Positions 8,064 through 15,477 of a stretch of 64,000 bases of DNA are shown here, piece after piece; the first letter of the stretch is position 1, and every line of letters begins with the position of its first letter. The notes beneath the pieces are model-generated. The model was given only the letters and a program-made list of their open reading frames with translations. It was not told the DNA's origin and ran no database searches. The DNA comes from Gammaproteobacteria bacterium. Its GTDB lineage: Bacteria > Pseudomonadota > Gammaproteobacteria > JAABTG01. The stretch lies in the NCBI GenBank assembly GCA_034522055.1, contig JAXHLS010000002.1:1488001-1552000 (forward strand). The letters run 5' to 3'. The translations under genes and the position numbers were made by a program.

Positions 8064-8210
8064 CTACTTCAAGCCCAACCGCGCTTTGGCCTCCGCGAGC
8101 GGCAGTTCCCGTCCGGCCTTGAGGTCGGCAAGACCGGCGATGACGGCTCGCATGAACGCCCGTTCGTCTTGGGCCATCGCCGAGTCAGTCACCGACTTCA
8201 CATCTGCCAC
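8064..8210 (-). CDS. Small antitoxin (48 residues), toxin partner lost
   Basis: A short minus-strand frame, probably started by GTG at 8210, ending LKAGRELPLAEAKARLGLK. The Glu-Leu-Pro/AEAK tail is typical of toxin-binding ends of small antitoxins. The same tail occurs as a remnant at 6608-6673. No toxin follows it downstream, so it is either an orphan or a remnant. The frame stays open upstream without a clear ATG, and the true start is uncertain. Confidence 0.45.
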   Translation of the reverse strand: MADVKSVTDSAMAQDERAFMRAVIAGLADLKAGRELPLAEAKARLGLK

Positions 8211-8285
8211 GTCCCGGCCGCGGCGGGTTCTCGCAGGCGTCAAGCCAGCCAGCCTTGGGCGACGCCCTTCGGTGCCATGGTCTCG

Positions 8286-8588
8286 TTACTTCTGTTCATC
8301 GTCGATCTCGCTCACATCCAGCAGCTGGCTTCCCCGGCGGACCGTGAGGATCTCGACCTTGTCCTTGACGCTGTAAATCACGCGGTAGGCGCCAAAGATC
8401 AGCTCTCTGATTCGCCTGACACCCACTTCCGGAACAACGCGACCGATCTCCGGAAAATCCGCCAGACGCTCGACCGATTCGAACAGTTCGTCCACCCACC
8501 GCTCGGCGGCATTGGGGTTGTCTTTAGCGATGTAGCGCGCGATATCAGATACCCGATCCAGTGCCAGTGGAGACCACTCCACCCTCAC
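8286..8588 (-). CDS. ParE/RelE-family toxin
   Basis: A 100-residue toxin of the RelE/ParE superfamily: MRVEWSPLALDRVSDIARYI at the N terminus, FPEIGRVVPEVGVRRIRELI in the middle and YRVIYSVKDKVEILTVRRGS at the C terminus are the standard family segments. Whether it acts on gyrase or on mRNA cannot be told from sequence alone. It overlaps the Phd antitoxin gene by 4 bp and follows it, giving the usual antitoxin-first operon. Confidence 0.85.
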   Translation of the reverse strand: MRVEWSPLALDRVSDIARYIAKDNPNAAERWVDELFESVERLADFPEIGRVVPEVGVRRIRELIFGAYRVIYSVKDKVEILTVRRGSQLLDVSEIDDEQK

Positions 8589-8866
8589 CGCGCGATCCCT
8601 TTCAGGACCCGCGCCCTCGCTTCATCGTGGGGAACGCCCCCGCCGGCGGCAAGTTGTTCCTCGGCGCCATAGATGTCCTCGAGGATCTCCAGTCGTTCCT
8701 GCATCGACTCGAACTCATGGACATCCATGAGGACGGCGACCCCGCGCCCTCGCTGGGTCAAGACCATCGGTCGCCGCGTCTCGTGAATGTGCTTTACAAA
8801 CGACGCCACTTCGGCACGAAACTCAGACAAGGGACGGATATCCTCATCAACTCTTACTTTCGACAT
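8585..8866 (-). CDS. Phd/YefM-family antitoxin
   Basis: A 93-residue Phd/YefM antitoxin. The N-terminal DNA-binding part reads RPLSEFRAEVASFVKHIHETRRPMVLTQRGRGVAVLMDVHEFE, where the LTQRGRGVAVLMD strand is the family signature. The C-terminal AEEQLAAGGGVPHDEARAR tail would neutralise the downstream toxin. A palindromic operator lies just upstream (8881-8916), fitting negative autoregulation. Confidence 0.87.
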   Translation of the reverse strand: MSKVRVDEDIRPLSEFRAEVASFVKHIHETRRPMVLTQRGRGVAVLMDVHEFESMQERLEILEDIYGAEEQLAAGGGVPHDEARARVLKGIAR

Positions 8867-8880
8867 GGCGACCTCTAAAA

Positions 8881-8916
8881 GTACGTTAACTTGTACTCTT
8901 TAATGTACGTTCAGGG
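8881..8916 (-). promoter_or_regulatory. Operator-like repeats upstream of the phd antitoxin gene
   Basis: AGTAC and GTACT arms are spaced by 8 bp (8881-8898), and a second GTACGTT lies at 8907. This is the normal location for Phd autoregulatory binding. Confidence 0.5.
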
Positions 8917-8981
8917 CAAGCCGATCGCAAGCGGACCGGCGATGGGCCGGCACCTGCCGGTTCTCCGAGCCGACGACTCGG

Positions 8982-9056
8982 TGAGACAGTCGTGGGGCCC
9001 GTGGGCCGGAGAGAGAGAGGCGCCACTTTTACCCAAGTGGCCAGGGAGAAGATGCC
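8982..9056. repeat. 75-bp direct repeat flanking the TonB-receptor cargo, left copy
   Basis: A 75-bp sequence (TGAGACAGT ... GGGAGAAGATGCC) repeated at 13630-13704 with only four mismatches. The two copies bracket about 4.6 kb holding the MrpE and IS91 fragments and the iron-uptake-like genes. Confidence 0.8.
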
Positions 9057-9179
9057 ATGACCGGAAACGCCCATGCCGACATGGCCGATTAGTCCATCGT
9101 CACCGAGGGACTGACCCTGCAGGCCTTCGGCGTGGACACCAGACTATCGGCGCGGGACAAACACATCCTGGAGGCTGCC

Positions 9180-9473
9180 ACATGGAGCAGCGCCCTGGTC
9201 ACCGATACCTTCGATCCCCGCGAGGTGCTGCCATCCCTGGGCCTCTCCGTCCACCTCGGCTATCTCGCCGGCCACATCCTGCTCTTCGTCGAGCACATGG
9301 ACCTTGAGGATGTCGCCCTCCATGCCGGCGCCGAGGGTTCCGGGCAGCAGGGATATGGTGTTGGCCAGCATCACCCGGGGCAGGCCCAGGGGCGGCCTGA
9401 ATCCATAGTCGATGATCCCCGGTGCAATGAGCAGGCGGGGGTCCAAGGCCCGCCAGGTGGCTTTGGGCTCACC
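9180..9473 (-). pseudogene. Fragment of a Na+/H+ antiporter subunit E (MrpE/MnhE) gene
   Basis: The minus-strand frame contains LPRVMLANTISLLPGTLGAG followed by GDILKVHVLDEEQDVAGEIAEV, the hallmark C-terminal region of MrpE/MnhE. The N-terminal membrane helices are absent and the other mrp genes are not nearby. It is fused upstream to the tail of an IS91-like transposase fragment, so this looks like a chromosomal gene piece carried in by a rolling-circle transposon. Confidence 0.55.
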
Positions 9474-9479
9474 CCATTC

Positions 9480-9830
9480 ACATCGAGGTAGGTAAGGATC
9501 TTCTAGATGACTTCCGGGTCCTCGATGCACGCGATGATCCGCACTGCCCCGCCGCAAGCGGGATAGGTCTTTTCGAGTACATCCCTGTACCCGACCGCTT
9601 CGCGGCAGCCTTCGGCTGTGCAAATCGGCTTTCCTGCCGATTTGTCAATATCGACCCCGAAGACTCGCTTCAAACGCTGCGCCCAAGTCATCGTAGCGCG
9701 GCGTTCGGCGGGCGTGGGCTCTTCCGGATCCGTGGGCGTGGCGTGTTCGCCTCCCTTGCCCCACCGGGCCGGCGTCAACCGCGCGAGATACTTGCTGTTG
9801 GGCGCAAACACGCCGTGGAAACGGGTCTAT
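9480..9830 (-). pseudogene. IS91-family transposase C-terminal fragment, interrupted
   Basis: The frame carries RLTPARWGKGGEHATP, then MTWAQRLKRVFGVDID, then ACGGAVRIIACIEDPEVI and, after an in-frame TAG, KILTYLD. This is the conserved C terminus of IS91-type (Y2 HUH) transposases. About 85 bp replacing the usual short CxxC-containing stretch contains a CAAATCGGC/GCCGATTTG hairpin (near 9619-9644), which recurs at 9900-9924. Catalytic HUH and Tyr regions are missing, so it is inactive. Confidence 0.65.
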
Positions 9831-10059
9831 GCGGAGATCTGCATAGCCGGGTGAGATTGACCCGAGGTTTCGGCACCAGCGCTGCCCGCCGCGCAATGAC
9901 AAATCGGCAAGACTGCCGATTTGCACGACCGCCGTTCGCCGGCAGGGTGGCGCACAGGGGCGTGCGCCATCAAGTCGAGCGGCTCGAATACATTGCAAAC
10001 CCGTTAATACTTAATATAATGCGAACGCTTCTCATCTTTGTTCTCGGAGTCCACGCATA

Positions 10060-12285
10060 ATGACGCACGAAGAATCCCGGTTCGGCCCTTCCTGGCCTTG
10101 CACAATGACGCTAATTTTGGTAGCACTGCTAACCGGAAATACGGCAGCGCAGCCCCAGAGGCCGATCGAATCCGAGGCCGAGACAGGGGCGGTTATGTTA
10201 GAGCCGATCTCGATAGTGGGCAGCATCGAAACGTCGAGCCAGGAGGCAGTGCGGCGGAAAGCTGACGCACCCAACGCGATGGAAGTTATCGACGCCGAGC
10301 AGCTCCAGCAGTTCAACGAGCAGGCGCTTGGCGACGCGCTGCGGCGGCTGCCGGGCGTCACATTTGACGGCGCCAACCGCGCGCGCGAGGTTCGGTTGCG
10401 TGGCTTGCCCGGTGAATATACGCAGGTTCTGATCAACGGCAGGCCGCTGATCGATGGCGAGTCCCGGCGCAACTTCGAGGTCGACCGGATACCCACCGGG
10501 CTGGTCGAGCATGTGGAAGTGATCCGTGCGCCACGGGCTATCTACAACGGGCAGGGTGCTGCCGGCACCGTCAACATCGTGCTGAAAAATGGCGTTGATT
10601 CCCTGTCGGATAGCGAGCTGGCGGTAGGCGTTGGCTATCTCGAAGACAACGATGAAATGGGCGAGGTAACGTTTTCGCACGGCGAGAGAATCGGTCCCCT
10701 GGAAGCTGCGCTGGCCGGTTCGCTGCAGCGCTTTCGGCGCAGCGAGAGCAAGGATGCGTTAGAATTTGACGCAGGCGGCACGCCCGATGGTGGCGTGCTG
10801 GAGCTCAACGAACGGCGTTTCGACCAGGTCAACCTGATTCCGCGTTTTGCACTGGAAACCGAATATGCCGGTCGCTTCGAGTTCGAGCCATTCTATCTGC
10901 GCACCAAGGAGTTTCGAGACGATATCGAGACCGACCTGGAAGACGACCAGGTAACCACCGATCGAGTGAGCGACGAGCGCCGCGAAAGAGTCCGGGAAAG
11001 CTACGGCTTTCGGGCCGACTGGAAGCGTGCCATCGGCGCATCCGCGCAGCTACGCGTGGGCTTCGACTGGCAGCAGGGTGAGACCGACACCGATCGTGAT
11101 GAAACCCGCTTCAACGCCGACGGCAGTGTCGACCGCGAACGGCAGCGCACCGAGCTGATTGAGCTCTCGATGATCCGGCCGGAAGCCGTCCTGAATATAG
11201 CCGCCGGCGCCCACGACATCAGCTTCGGCGTCGGCGCCGAGCTGCGGGAACACGATGAGACCAATTCCGAGATCCGCAACGGCGCGTTGCGCCCGCCGCG
11301 CGAGGATCGCATCTTCGACATCGACGAAGACGTGTTGTTCGCTTTCGCTGAAGACATCTGGCAGGCCAACGAACGTCTCAGCACAACCGGCGGCTTGCGC
11401 CTGGAAAGCTCGGATACCGAAGCAACCGATTTCTTCGGTACGACCACCTCGGAGGACGTCGCATTCCTGCTGCCTTCGCTGAACGTGGTATTCGCTGCCA
11501 CACCCAATACCGACCTGCGCCTCGGCGTTGCGCGGACCTTGCGCCGGCCCGACCTGCGGACGCTTTCGCCAGCGGTTGACGAGCAGGACGGCACTCCTGC
11601 CGAACCGGATGTACAGGGCAACCCGAACCAGGAACCCGAATCCATCTGGGGCCTGGACGCTGGCGTAGACTATTACTTCGCCAATGATCGCGGCTACGTT
11701 TCACTAAATCTGTTTGCGCGTGAATTCGAAGACAAGATCGAATTGGTCACCGCGCAGGTCAGCGGGCGTTTTGTTGCCTCGCCGCAGAATGTCGGAGACG
11801 CTCGCGCCGCCGGGGTCGAAGTTGCGGGCCGCGTGCCGCTGGACGCGATCGGCTTCAACAACACCACTCTATGGGGCAATGTGACCTATACCGATTCACG
11901 CGTCGACGAAATTGGCGGCGGTTCAAGGCGTTTTCTGAATCAGCCGGATGCTGTCGCAAATCTGGGCGTCGACTACTTTTTCGTGCCCTGGCAAACGACG
12001 TTCGGGCTTTCCGTCAATCACACAACTTCGGTCGATCAGACTCAGCGCCTGGCCAACGGGGGATTTCTCGACCAATCGATAGAGGAACGGACCCGGCTGG
12101 ACCTGTCGGTCAAAACTCAGGTGACTGAAAAGCTCGACGTGTCTATCAGCGCAACCAATCTTCTGGACCAGACCGAGGACCGGGTCGATCGGGTGCTTGA
12201 TGGAACCGGTGCGGTCGAAGCCGTTACGCTTACCCGAGAACCCACGTATCGCAGCGTATTCGCACGCGTGAAGTGGCGCTTCTGA
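10060..12285 (+). CDS. TonB-dependent outer-membrane receptor
   Basis: A 741-residue receptor with a signal peptide (about residues 1-31, ending NTAAQ), a TonB-box-like LEPISIVGS segment, a plug domain (VIDAEQLQQFNEQALGDALRR ... GGAGTVNIVLKNG-like region) and a 22-strand barrel ending VFARVKWRF, with the C-terminal aromatic Phe needed for BAM recognition. It would import a ferric siderophore or similar large ligand using TonB energy; the substrate is not evident. An AT-rich promoter lies at 10000-10035 with a weak Fur-box resemblance. The next gene, a PepSY-type membrane protein, overlaps its end, supporting an iron role. Codon use is less GC-rich than that of the ICE backbone, fitting cargo. 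Confidence 0.9.
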   Translation: MTHEESRFGPSWPCTMTLILVALLTGNTAAQPQRPIESEAETGAVMLEPISIVGSIETSSQEAVRRKADAPNAMEVIDAEQLQQFNEQALGDALRRLPGVTFDGANRAREVRLRGLPGEYTQVLINGRPLIDGESRRNFEVDRIPTGLVEHVEVIRAPRAIYNGQGAAGTVNIVLKNGVDSLSDSELAVGVGYLEDNDEMGEVTFSHGERIGPLEAALAGSLQRFRRSESKDALEFDAGGTPDGGVLELNERRFDQVNLIPRFALETEYAGRFEFEPFYLRTKEFRDDIETDLEDDQVTTDRVSDERRERVRESYGFRADWKRAIGASAQLRVGFDWQQGETDTDRDETRFNADGSVDRERQRTELIELSMIRPEAVLNIAAGAHDISFGVGAELREHDETNSEIRNGALRPPREDRIFDIDEDVLFAFAEDIWQANERLSTTGGLRLESSDTEATDFFGTTTSEDVAFLLPSLNVVFAATPNTDLRLGVARTLRRPDLRTLSPAVDEQDGTPAEPDVQGNPNQEPESIWGLDAGVDYYFANDRGYVSLNLFAREFEDKIELVTAQVSGRFVASPQNVGDARAAGVEVAGRVPLDAIGFNNTTLWGNVTYTDSRVDEIGGGSRRFLNQPDAVANLGVDYFFVPWQTTFGLSVNHTTSVDQTQRLANGGFLDQSIEERTRLDLSVKTQVTEKLDVSISATNLLDQTEDRVDRVLDGTGAVEAVTLTREPTYRSVFARVKWRF

Positions 12286-13370
12286 GTATTTCTGGGTTGA
12301 AAAGGCTACATCGATGGGCCGGACTGGCACTGTTCATGATCCTTGTCCTGCAGTGCCTGACCGGTTCGTTGCTGCTGTTCGAAGACGAGCTGGAGCCGAT
12401 TGTTCTCGATCTTGAAGTCAAACGGCAAGCGGCGGGCGCGCCGCTTCGGCTTAGGCTGGATAAACTGGCGCGCCGGGCAGTCAGCAGCCCGGGTGTTCAG
12501 GAAGTCACGCGGATTTATCCGTCGATATCGCCGAATTCTAGTTCTCCCGCGCGGGTCCTTGCCCGGAACAGGCACGATCCGAACAGCGAAATTGAACGCT
12601 TCATTGACCCTTTCAACGGCCGCATACTCGGCGAGCGCCCGCACAAGATGATCGGACTGGGCCGCGCCAGTCTGATGCCCACGGTCAAGGAGTTGCACAC
12701 CAAGCTTCTGGCAGGCGATACCGGCAAAATCATCCTCGGCGTGGTAGCCATCCTGTGGCTGCTCTCCGGGGCGCTGGGCATTGTCCTCTGTCTGCCACGC
12801 GGGGGCTCCAGATCGAAATGGCCGCGTGGATGGCGCATCACGCGCTTTCGTTCGAGCTATCAGTTGCACCGCGGCGGCGGCCTGTGGCTGGCCGGGGCGG
12901 CAATCGTCTTCTCCGCCAGCGCCAGTGTTCTCGTATTCGAGGGCTGGATCTTTGTCGAGCCCGGCGTGGCGTCGGCGACGCAAGCCGGTAACCCGGTCGG
13001 TTTCGAAGCCGCCGCAACCGCCGCACGGTCGAACCTGCCCGGGAATGGACGTGATTACCAGCTCGAATCGATTCGCATCGAAAGCGACAAGTCGCGTTAC
13101 CGGGTCGATTTCAGGCACGACCCTGAACACGGCATCTGGCACCGCCCCGAAGAGCAAGTCTACGTGGAGGCCTCTGATGGTCGATTGCTAGGTCGCGAGG
13201 GATGGCTCGCCGCGAGCGGATTGAACCATGTCAAACACCTGGCTTTGCCGTTGCACACCGGGGCGGTACTTGGTGCGCCGGGCAGAATTGCCGCCCTCAT
13301 TGCTGCAATGCTGCTGGCCGTGCAGATCAGCGCTGGCGTTTGGTTGTGGTGGCGAGGGCGTGCCCGCTAA
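12273..13370 (+). CDS. PepSY-associated transmembrane protein, putative siderophore-iron reductase
   Basis: A 365-residue inner-membrane protein of the PepSY_TM family: an N-terminal helix after LKRLHRWAGLALFMI, a GNTGKIILGVVAILWLLSG-like second helix, another at AGAAIVFSASASVLV and a C-terminal helix (AALIAAMLLAVQISAGVWLWW). Conserved His residues include RLHRWAG, VKELHTK and LNHVKHLALPLHTG. Such proteins commonly accompany TonB receptors and are thought to reduce imported ferric complexes. The proposed GTG start overlaps the receptor by 13 bp; a TTG at 12297 is an alternative. Confidence 0.8.
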   Translation: MALLSISGLKRLHRWAGLALFMILVLQCLTGSLLLFEDELEPIVLDLEVKRQAAGAPLRLRLDKLARRAVSSPGVQEVTRIYPSISPNSSSPARVLARNRHDPNSEIERFIDPFNGRILGERPHKMIGLGRASLMPTVKELHTKLLAGDTGKIILGVVAILWLLSGALGIVLCLPRGGSRSKWPRGWRITRFRSSYQLHRGGGLWLAGAAIVFSASASVLVFEGWIFVEPGVASATQAGNPVGFEAAATAARSNLPGNGRDYQLESIRIESDKSRYRVDFRHDPEHGIWHRPEEQVYVEASDGRLLGREGWLAASGLNHVKHLALPLHTGAVLGAPGRIAALIAAMLLAVQISAGVWLWWRGRAR

Positions 13371-13629
13371 TTGCCTAAGCAATTTTCTCTACACCGAACG
13401 ACCTGTATCTAGAACAGCAAGTCGGTGCTTTGCGCTCGGTACTGCTGCCAGTCGTGCCTGGTGGTGGCTAAGTCAGACCTTGCTGCGGCCCGTATCCTGC
13501 TGATCGTGATCGGCACAGGCATCGCGGCTAATATGACCGAGTTCCAGTACCGCAAGGCCAACTGGCTGGTCAGTGGCGGTGAACGATCACCGTCCATTCG
13601 GCGGCCCCTGCGCGCTGCGCAGCTGCAAC
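13371..13629. other. Spacer without a recognisable gene
   Basis: A plus-strand frame with ILLIVIGTGIAANMTEFQYRK is open here, but it has no ribosome binding site and no family I can name. It may be a remnant. Confidence 0.35.
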
Positions 13630-13704
13630 TGAGACAGTGCTGGAGCCCGTGGGCCGGAGAGGGAGAGGCGCCACTTTTACCCAAGTGGCCAGGGAGAAGA
13701 TGCC
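13630..13704. repeat. 75-bp direct repeat flanking the TonB-receptor cargo, right copy
   Basis: Right partner of 8982-9056, with four mismatches in 75 bp. It ends shortly before the 3' end of the DUF6573 gene. Confidence 0.8.
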
Positions 13705-13721
13705 GGCAGCGGCCGGCGGGA

Positions 13722-14150
13722 TCAGTCCTCGTTTGGTAGCAAGATGGTCATGACGGGTTCACCGTCGTCACCGGGTCCCACCACGCACTTCAGACTTGCC
13801 AGCGTGCGCCGGGTGGAAACGCCGTCCCTCGCGACACGGCTGACTTCGTAGTTCAACTGATGGACCTCATAGTCCGCCAGCCGGATCGCACAGGCGGTGG
13901 AGTAGAGCACGTTCCACAGGCGCTCGCCTTCACGCTGTTCAAGCTGGCGCTGGCTGTCGTCCGGGGTCCAGGCCACGCAATCGGCCCAGGCCGCCGCGGT
14001 CAGGGCCACCGGACCGGCAAAGCCGGATTCCAGGTTGATGATCCCCGCGGCAACCAGGACACCGTCCTCGAGGGCCTGGGCTCGGGTATAGGTCGAGATG
14101 ACCTCGCCGAATATCGGGTGGGCCATGGGCTTGATGGTTGGGTCTGACAT
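13722..14150 (-). CDS. DUF6573-like ICE/plasmid protein
   Basis: A 142-residue soluble protein containing HPIFGEVISTYTRAQALEDGVLVAAG, the characteristic start of the DUF6573 family found on plasmids and ICEs. The function is unknown. AAGGAGAA lies 5 nt upstream of the ATG at 14150, at the end of a two-tier hairpin leader (14176-14210). It is the last of three genes (DUF3577, radC, DUF6573), each with its own similar leader. Confidence 0.75.
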   Translation of the reverse strand: MSDPTIKPMAHPIFGEVISTYTRAQALEDGVLVAAGIINLESGFAGPVALTAAAWADCVAWTPDDSQRQLEQREGERLWNVLYSTACAIRLADYEVHQLNYEVSRVARDGVSTRRTLASLKCVVGPGDDGEPVMTILLPNED

Positions 14151-14175
14151 GGTGTTCTCCTTGGATGAAAGAGTC

Positions 14176-14210
14176 GGAGAGGCACTCCCCCGAATGGGAA
14201 GGACCTCTCC
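14176..14210 (-). ncRNA. Two-tier hairpin leader of the DUF6573 gene (radC-motif-like)
   Basis: On the minus strand, CCACCCA is followed by an outer stem GGAGAGG/CCTCTCC (7 bp) and an inner stem CTTCCC/GGGGGAG around ATTC, then the Shine-Dalgarno and start. The same plan occurs before radC and DUF3577. It resembles the published radC RNA motif, but I could not run a covariance search. Confidence 0.55.
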
Positions 14211-14236
14211 GGTGGGTGGGTAAAAGGTGCGTGGAC

Positions 14237-14752
14237 TCAGAGAAGGCCACGCTCGGCAAAGGACACGCTTTCGCCGGCGGCGACCACGAAGTGATCGAGC
14301 AGGCGGATGTCCACCAGTGCGAGGGCCTCTTTCAGCCTGCGCGTGATGGCCTCGTCGGCATGACTCGGCTCGGCGACACCCGAAGGGTGGTTGTGAAAGC
14401 AGACGATGGCGGCCGCGTTAGCCTCCAGTGCCCGCTGGACGACGATCCGCGGATACACGGATGCGCCGTCGATGGTGCCGTGGAACAGATCCACCGCTTT
14501 GATGATGCGGTGGCGGTTGTCGAGGAAGAAGGCCCCGAACAGTTCCGCCTTGTGTTCGGCGAGCCTGATACGAAGATAGGCCCGAGTGTCCTCGGGTTTA
14601 GTGAAGGCTCGTCCCGCACAATGGCGTTGTTTGAGGATGGCCAGGGCCAGCGCGATCACGGTTTGTTTCTCCCGGGCATTCAAGGTCAATGGTCTGAGAT
14701 CCACGAAACGGTCGCCGCCGTCGTGGAGGTCGGGTTGAAGGGGATGGGGCAT
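14237..14752 (-). CDS. radC: RadC family JAB-domain protein
   Basis: A 171-residue RadC-like protein. The JAMM/MPN metalloprotease-type motif is intact: His120-X-His122-Pro-Ser-Gly (CFHNHPSG) with Asp133 in PSHADEAIT, and an upstream Glu in AEHKAELFGAF. RadC proteins are common passengers of ICEs and phages; despite the name, a DNA-repair role is not established. The start ATG at 14752 follows a clear GAGGAGAA site, and a leader hairpin occupies 14774-14806. Confidence 0.9.
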   Translation of the reverse strand: MPHPLQPDLHDGGDRFVDLRPLTLNAREKQTVIALALAILKQRHCAGRAFTKPEDTRAYLRIRLAEHKAELFGAFFLDNRHRIIKAVDLFHGTIDGASVYPRIVVQRALEANAAAIVCFHNHPSGVAEPSHADEAITRRLKEALALVDIRLLDHFVVAAGESVSFAERGLL

Positions 14753-14773
14753 GACGGTTCTCCTCGATGAGAT

Positions 14774-14806
14774 GGGGAGACTCGCCCCGCCGGGGAGTGA
14801 CTCCCC
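14774..14806 (-). ncRNA. Two-tier hairpin leader of radC (radC RNA motif candidate)
   Basis: CCACCCAA precedes an outer stem GGGGAG/CTCCCC and an inner stem CTCCCC-GGC-GGGGCGAG, ending about 21 nt before the radC start. Architecture and position match the hairpins at 14176-14210 and 15281-15319, while the base-paired sequences differ, which implies compensatory change. A separate 10-bp stem (GACCGGGTGA/TCACCCGGTC, 14822-14848) lies just 5' of it. Confidence 0.6.
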
Positions 14807-14856
14807 GTTGGGTGGAAAGGGGACCGGGTGATGGGATCACCCGGTCTGATGTGGCT

Positions 14857-15252
14857 TTACGCGGCTTGCTCGGTGTAGAACGGTTGACCGTCGACCTTGG
14901 CCCAGCTGACTCGCAACAGGCGAGCCTTCAAGCTGATCCCGGTCTCACCGGCCTTGTCGCCGTTCTTATAGGTGTAGGCTTCAGCGAACAGATCGCTGAG
15001 CGTGAACCCCACGAGCACCTTGAGCTTGCCCTCGACGGCCGGCTTGAGTTGACGCACGATCTCCTGCGCCTGCTTGCCGGACACGCGACACTCGAAGTAG
15101 CTGTACTGGGCGTCGTCGGCGCTGCCCCGCAGGGCGGCGATGGTGACACTCCAGAAGGGCGAGCCTTCATTCGGCGTCACCTCCCGGGCCCGGTTGAGAT
15201 AACCGATACCGGTGGTGTAGAGGTCGAAATACTTCGTATCTTCGTTGGACAT
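14857..15252 (-). CDS. DUF3577 / STY4534-type ICE replication protein
   Basis: A 131-residue protein with the family pattern KYFDLYTTGIGYLNRAREV, FWSVTIAALRGSADDAQYSYFEC and LLRVSWAKVDGQPFY. This OB-like DUF3577 family is annotated as an ICE replication protein in SPI-7-type elements; a single-strand DNA-binding role is plausible but unproven. It is the first gene of the DUF3577-radC-DUF6573 set. Its start is preceded by GAAGGAGAAACGTC and by the hairpin at 15281-15319. Confidence 0.83.
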   Translation of the reverse strand: MSNEDTKYFDLYTTGIGYLNRAREVTPNEGSPFWSVTIAALRGSADDAQYSYFECRVSGKQAQEIVRQLKPAVEGKLKVLVGFTLSDLFAEAYTYKNGDKAGETGISLKARLLRVSWAKVDGQPFYTEQAA

Positions 15253-15280
15253 GACGTTTCTCCTTCAAACGGAACGGGAT

Positions 15281-15319
15281 CCGGAGAACGCGCCATCCCG
15301 GTCGGGAGCACATTCCCGG
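15281..15319 (-). ncRNA. Two-tier hairpin leader of the DUF3577 gene (radC-motif-like)
   Basis: CCACCC is followed by an outer stem CCGGGAA/TTCTCCGG (one bulge) and an inner stem closing GTGC and TCCC against GGGA and GCGC. This is the third independent copy of the leader architecture. Confidence 0.52.
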
Positions 15320-15425
15320 CAGGGTGGGTTGAGTCGAGGTCGCGAACGACCTCTTGTGGGCTGACACCGTTGCCTCGCGGCTCGGGTGCGTGCATCGGTT
15401 TCACAGCCCGACGATGCATCGGGTG

Positions 15426-15458
15426 TCACTGAGGCCGCAGTGACCACGGATGAAACCG
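15426..15458 (-). repeat. Copy 2 of the upstream element shared with the recombinase operon
   Basis: Near-identical to 6117-6148: a CACTG/CAGTG mini-hairpin followed by CCACGGATGAAA. It lies about 110 bp upstream of the DUF3577 leader hairpin and just after the parM stop. Confidence 0.5.
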
Positions 15459-15477
15459 GGTTGTGGTGTTGACGGGT

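Noticed and set aside
9063-9491. Plus-strand gene starting MTGNAHADMAD
   Set aside because: It has a TAG after 11 codons and overlaps a better-supported antisense MrpE fragment.
13425-13739. 104-codon plus-strand frame after the PepSY gene
   Set aside because: It has no ribosome binding site, runs through the 75-bp repeat and has no recognisable family.
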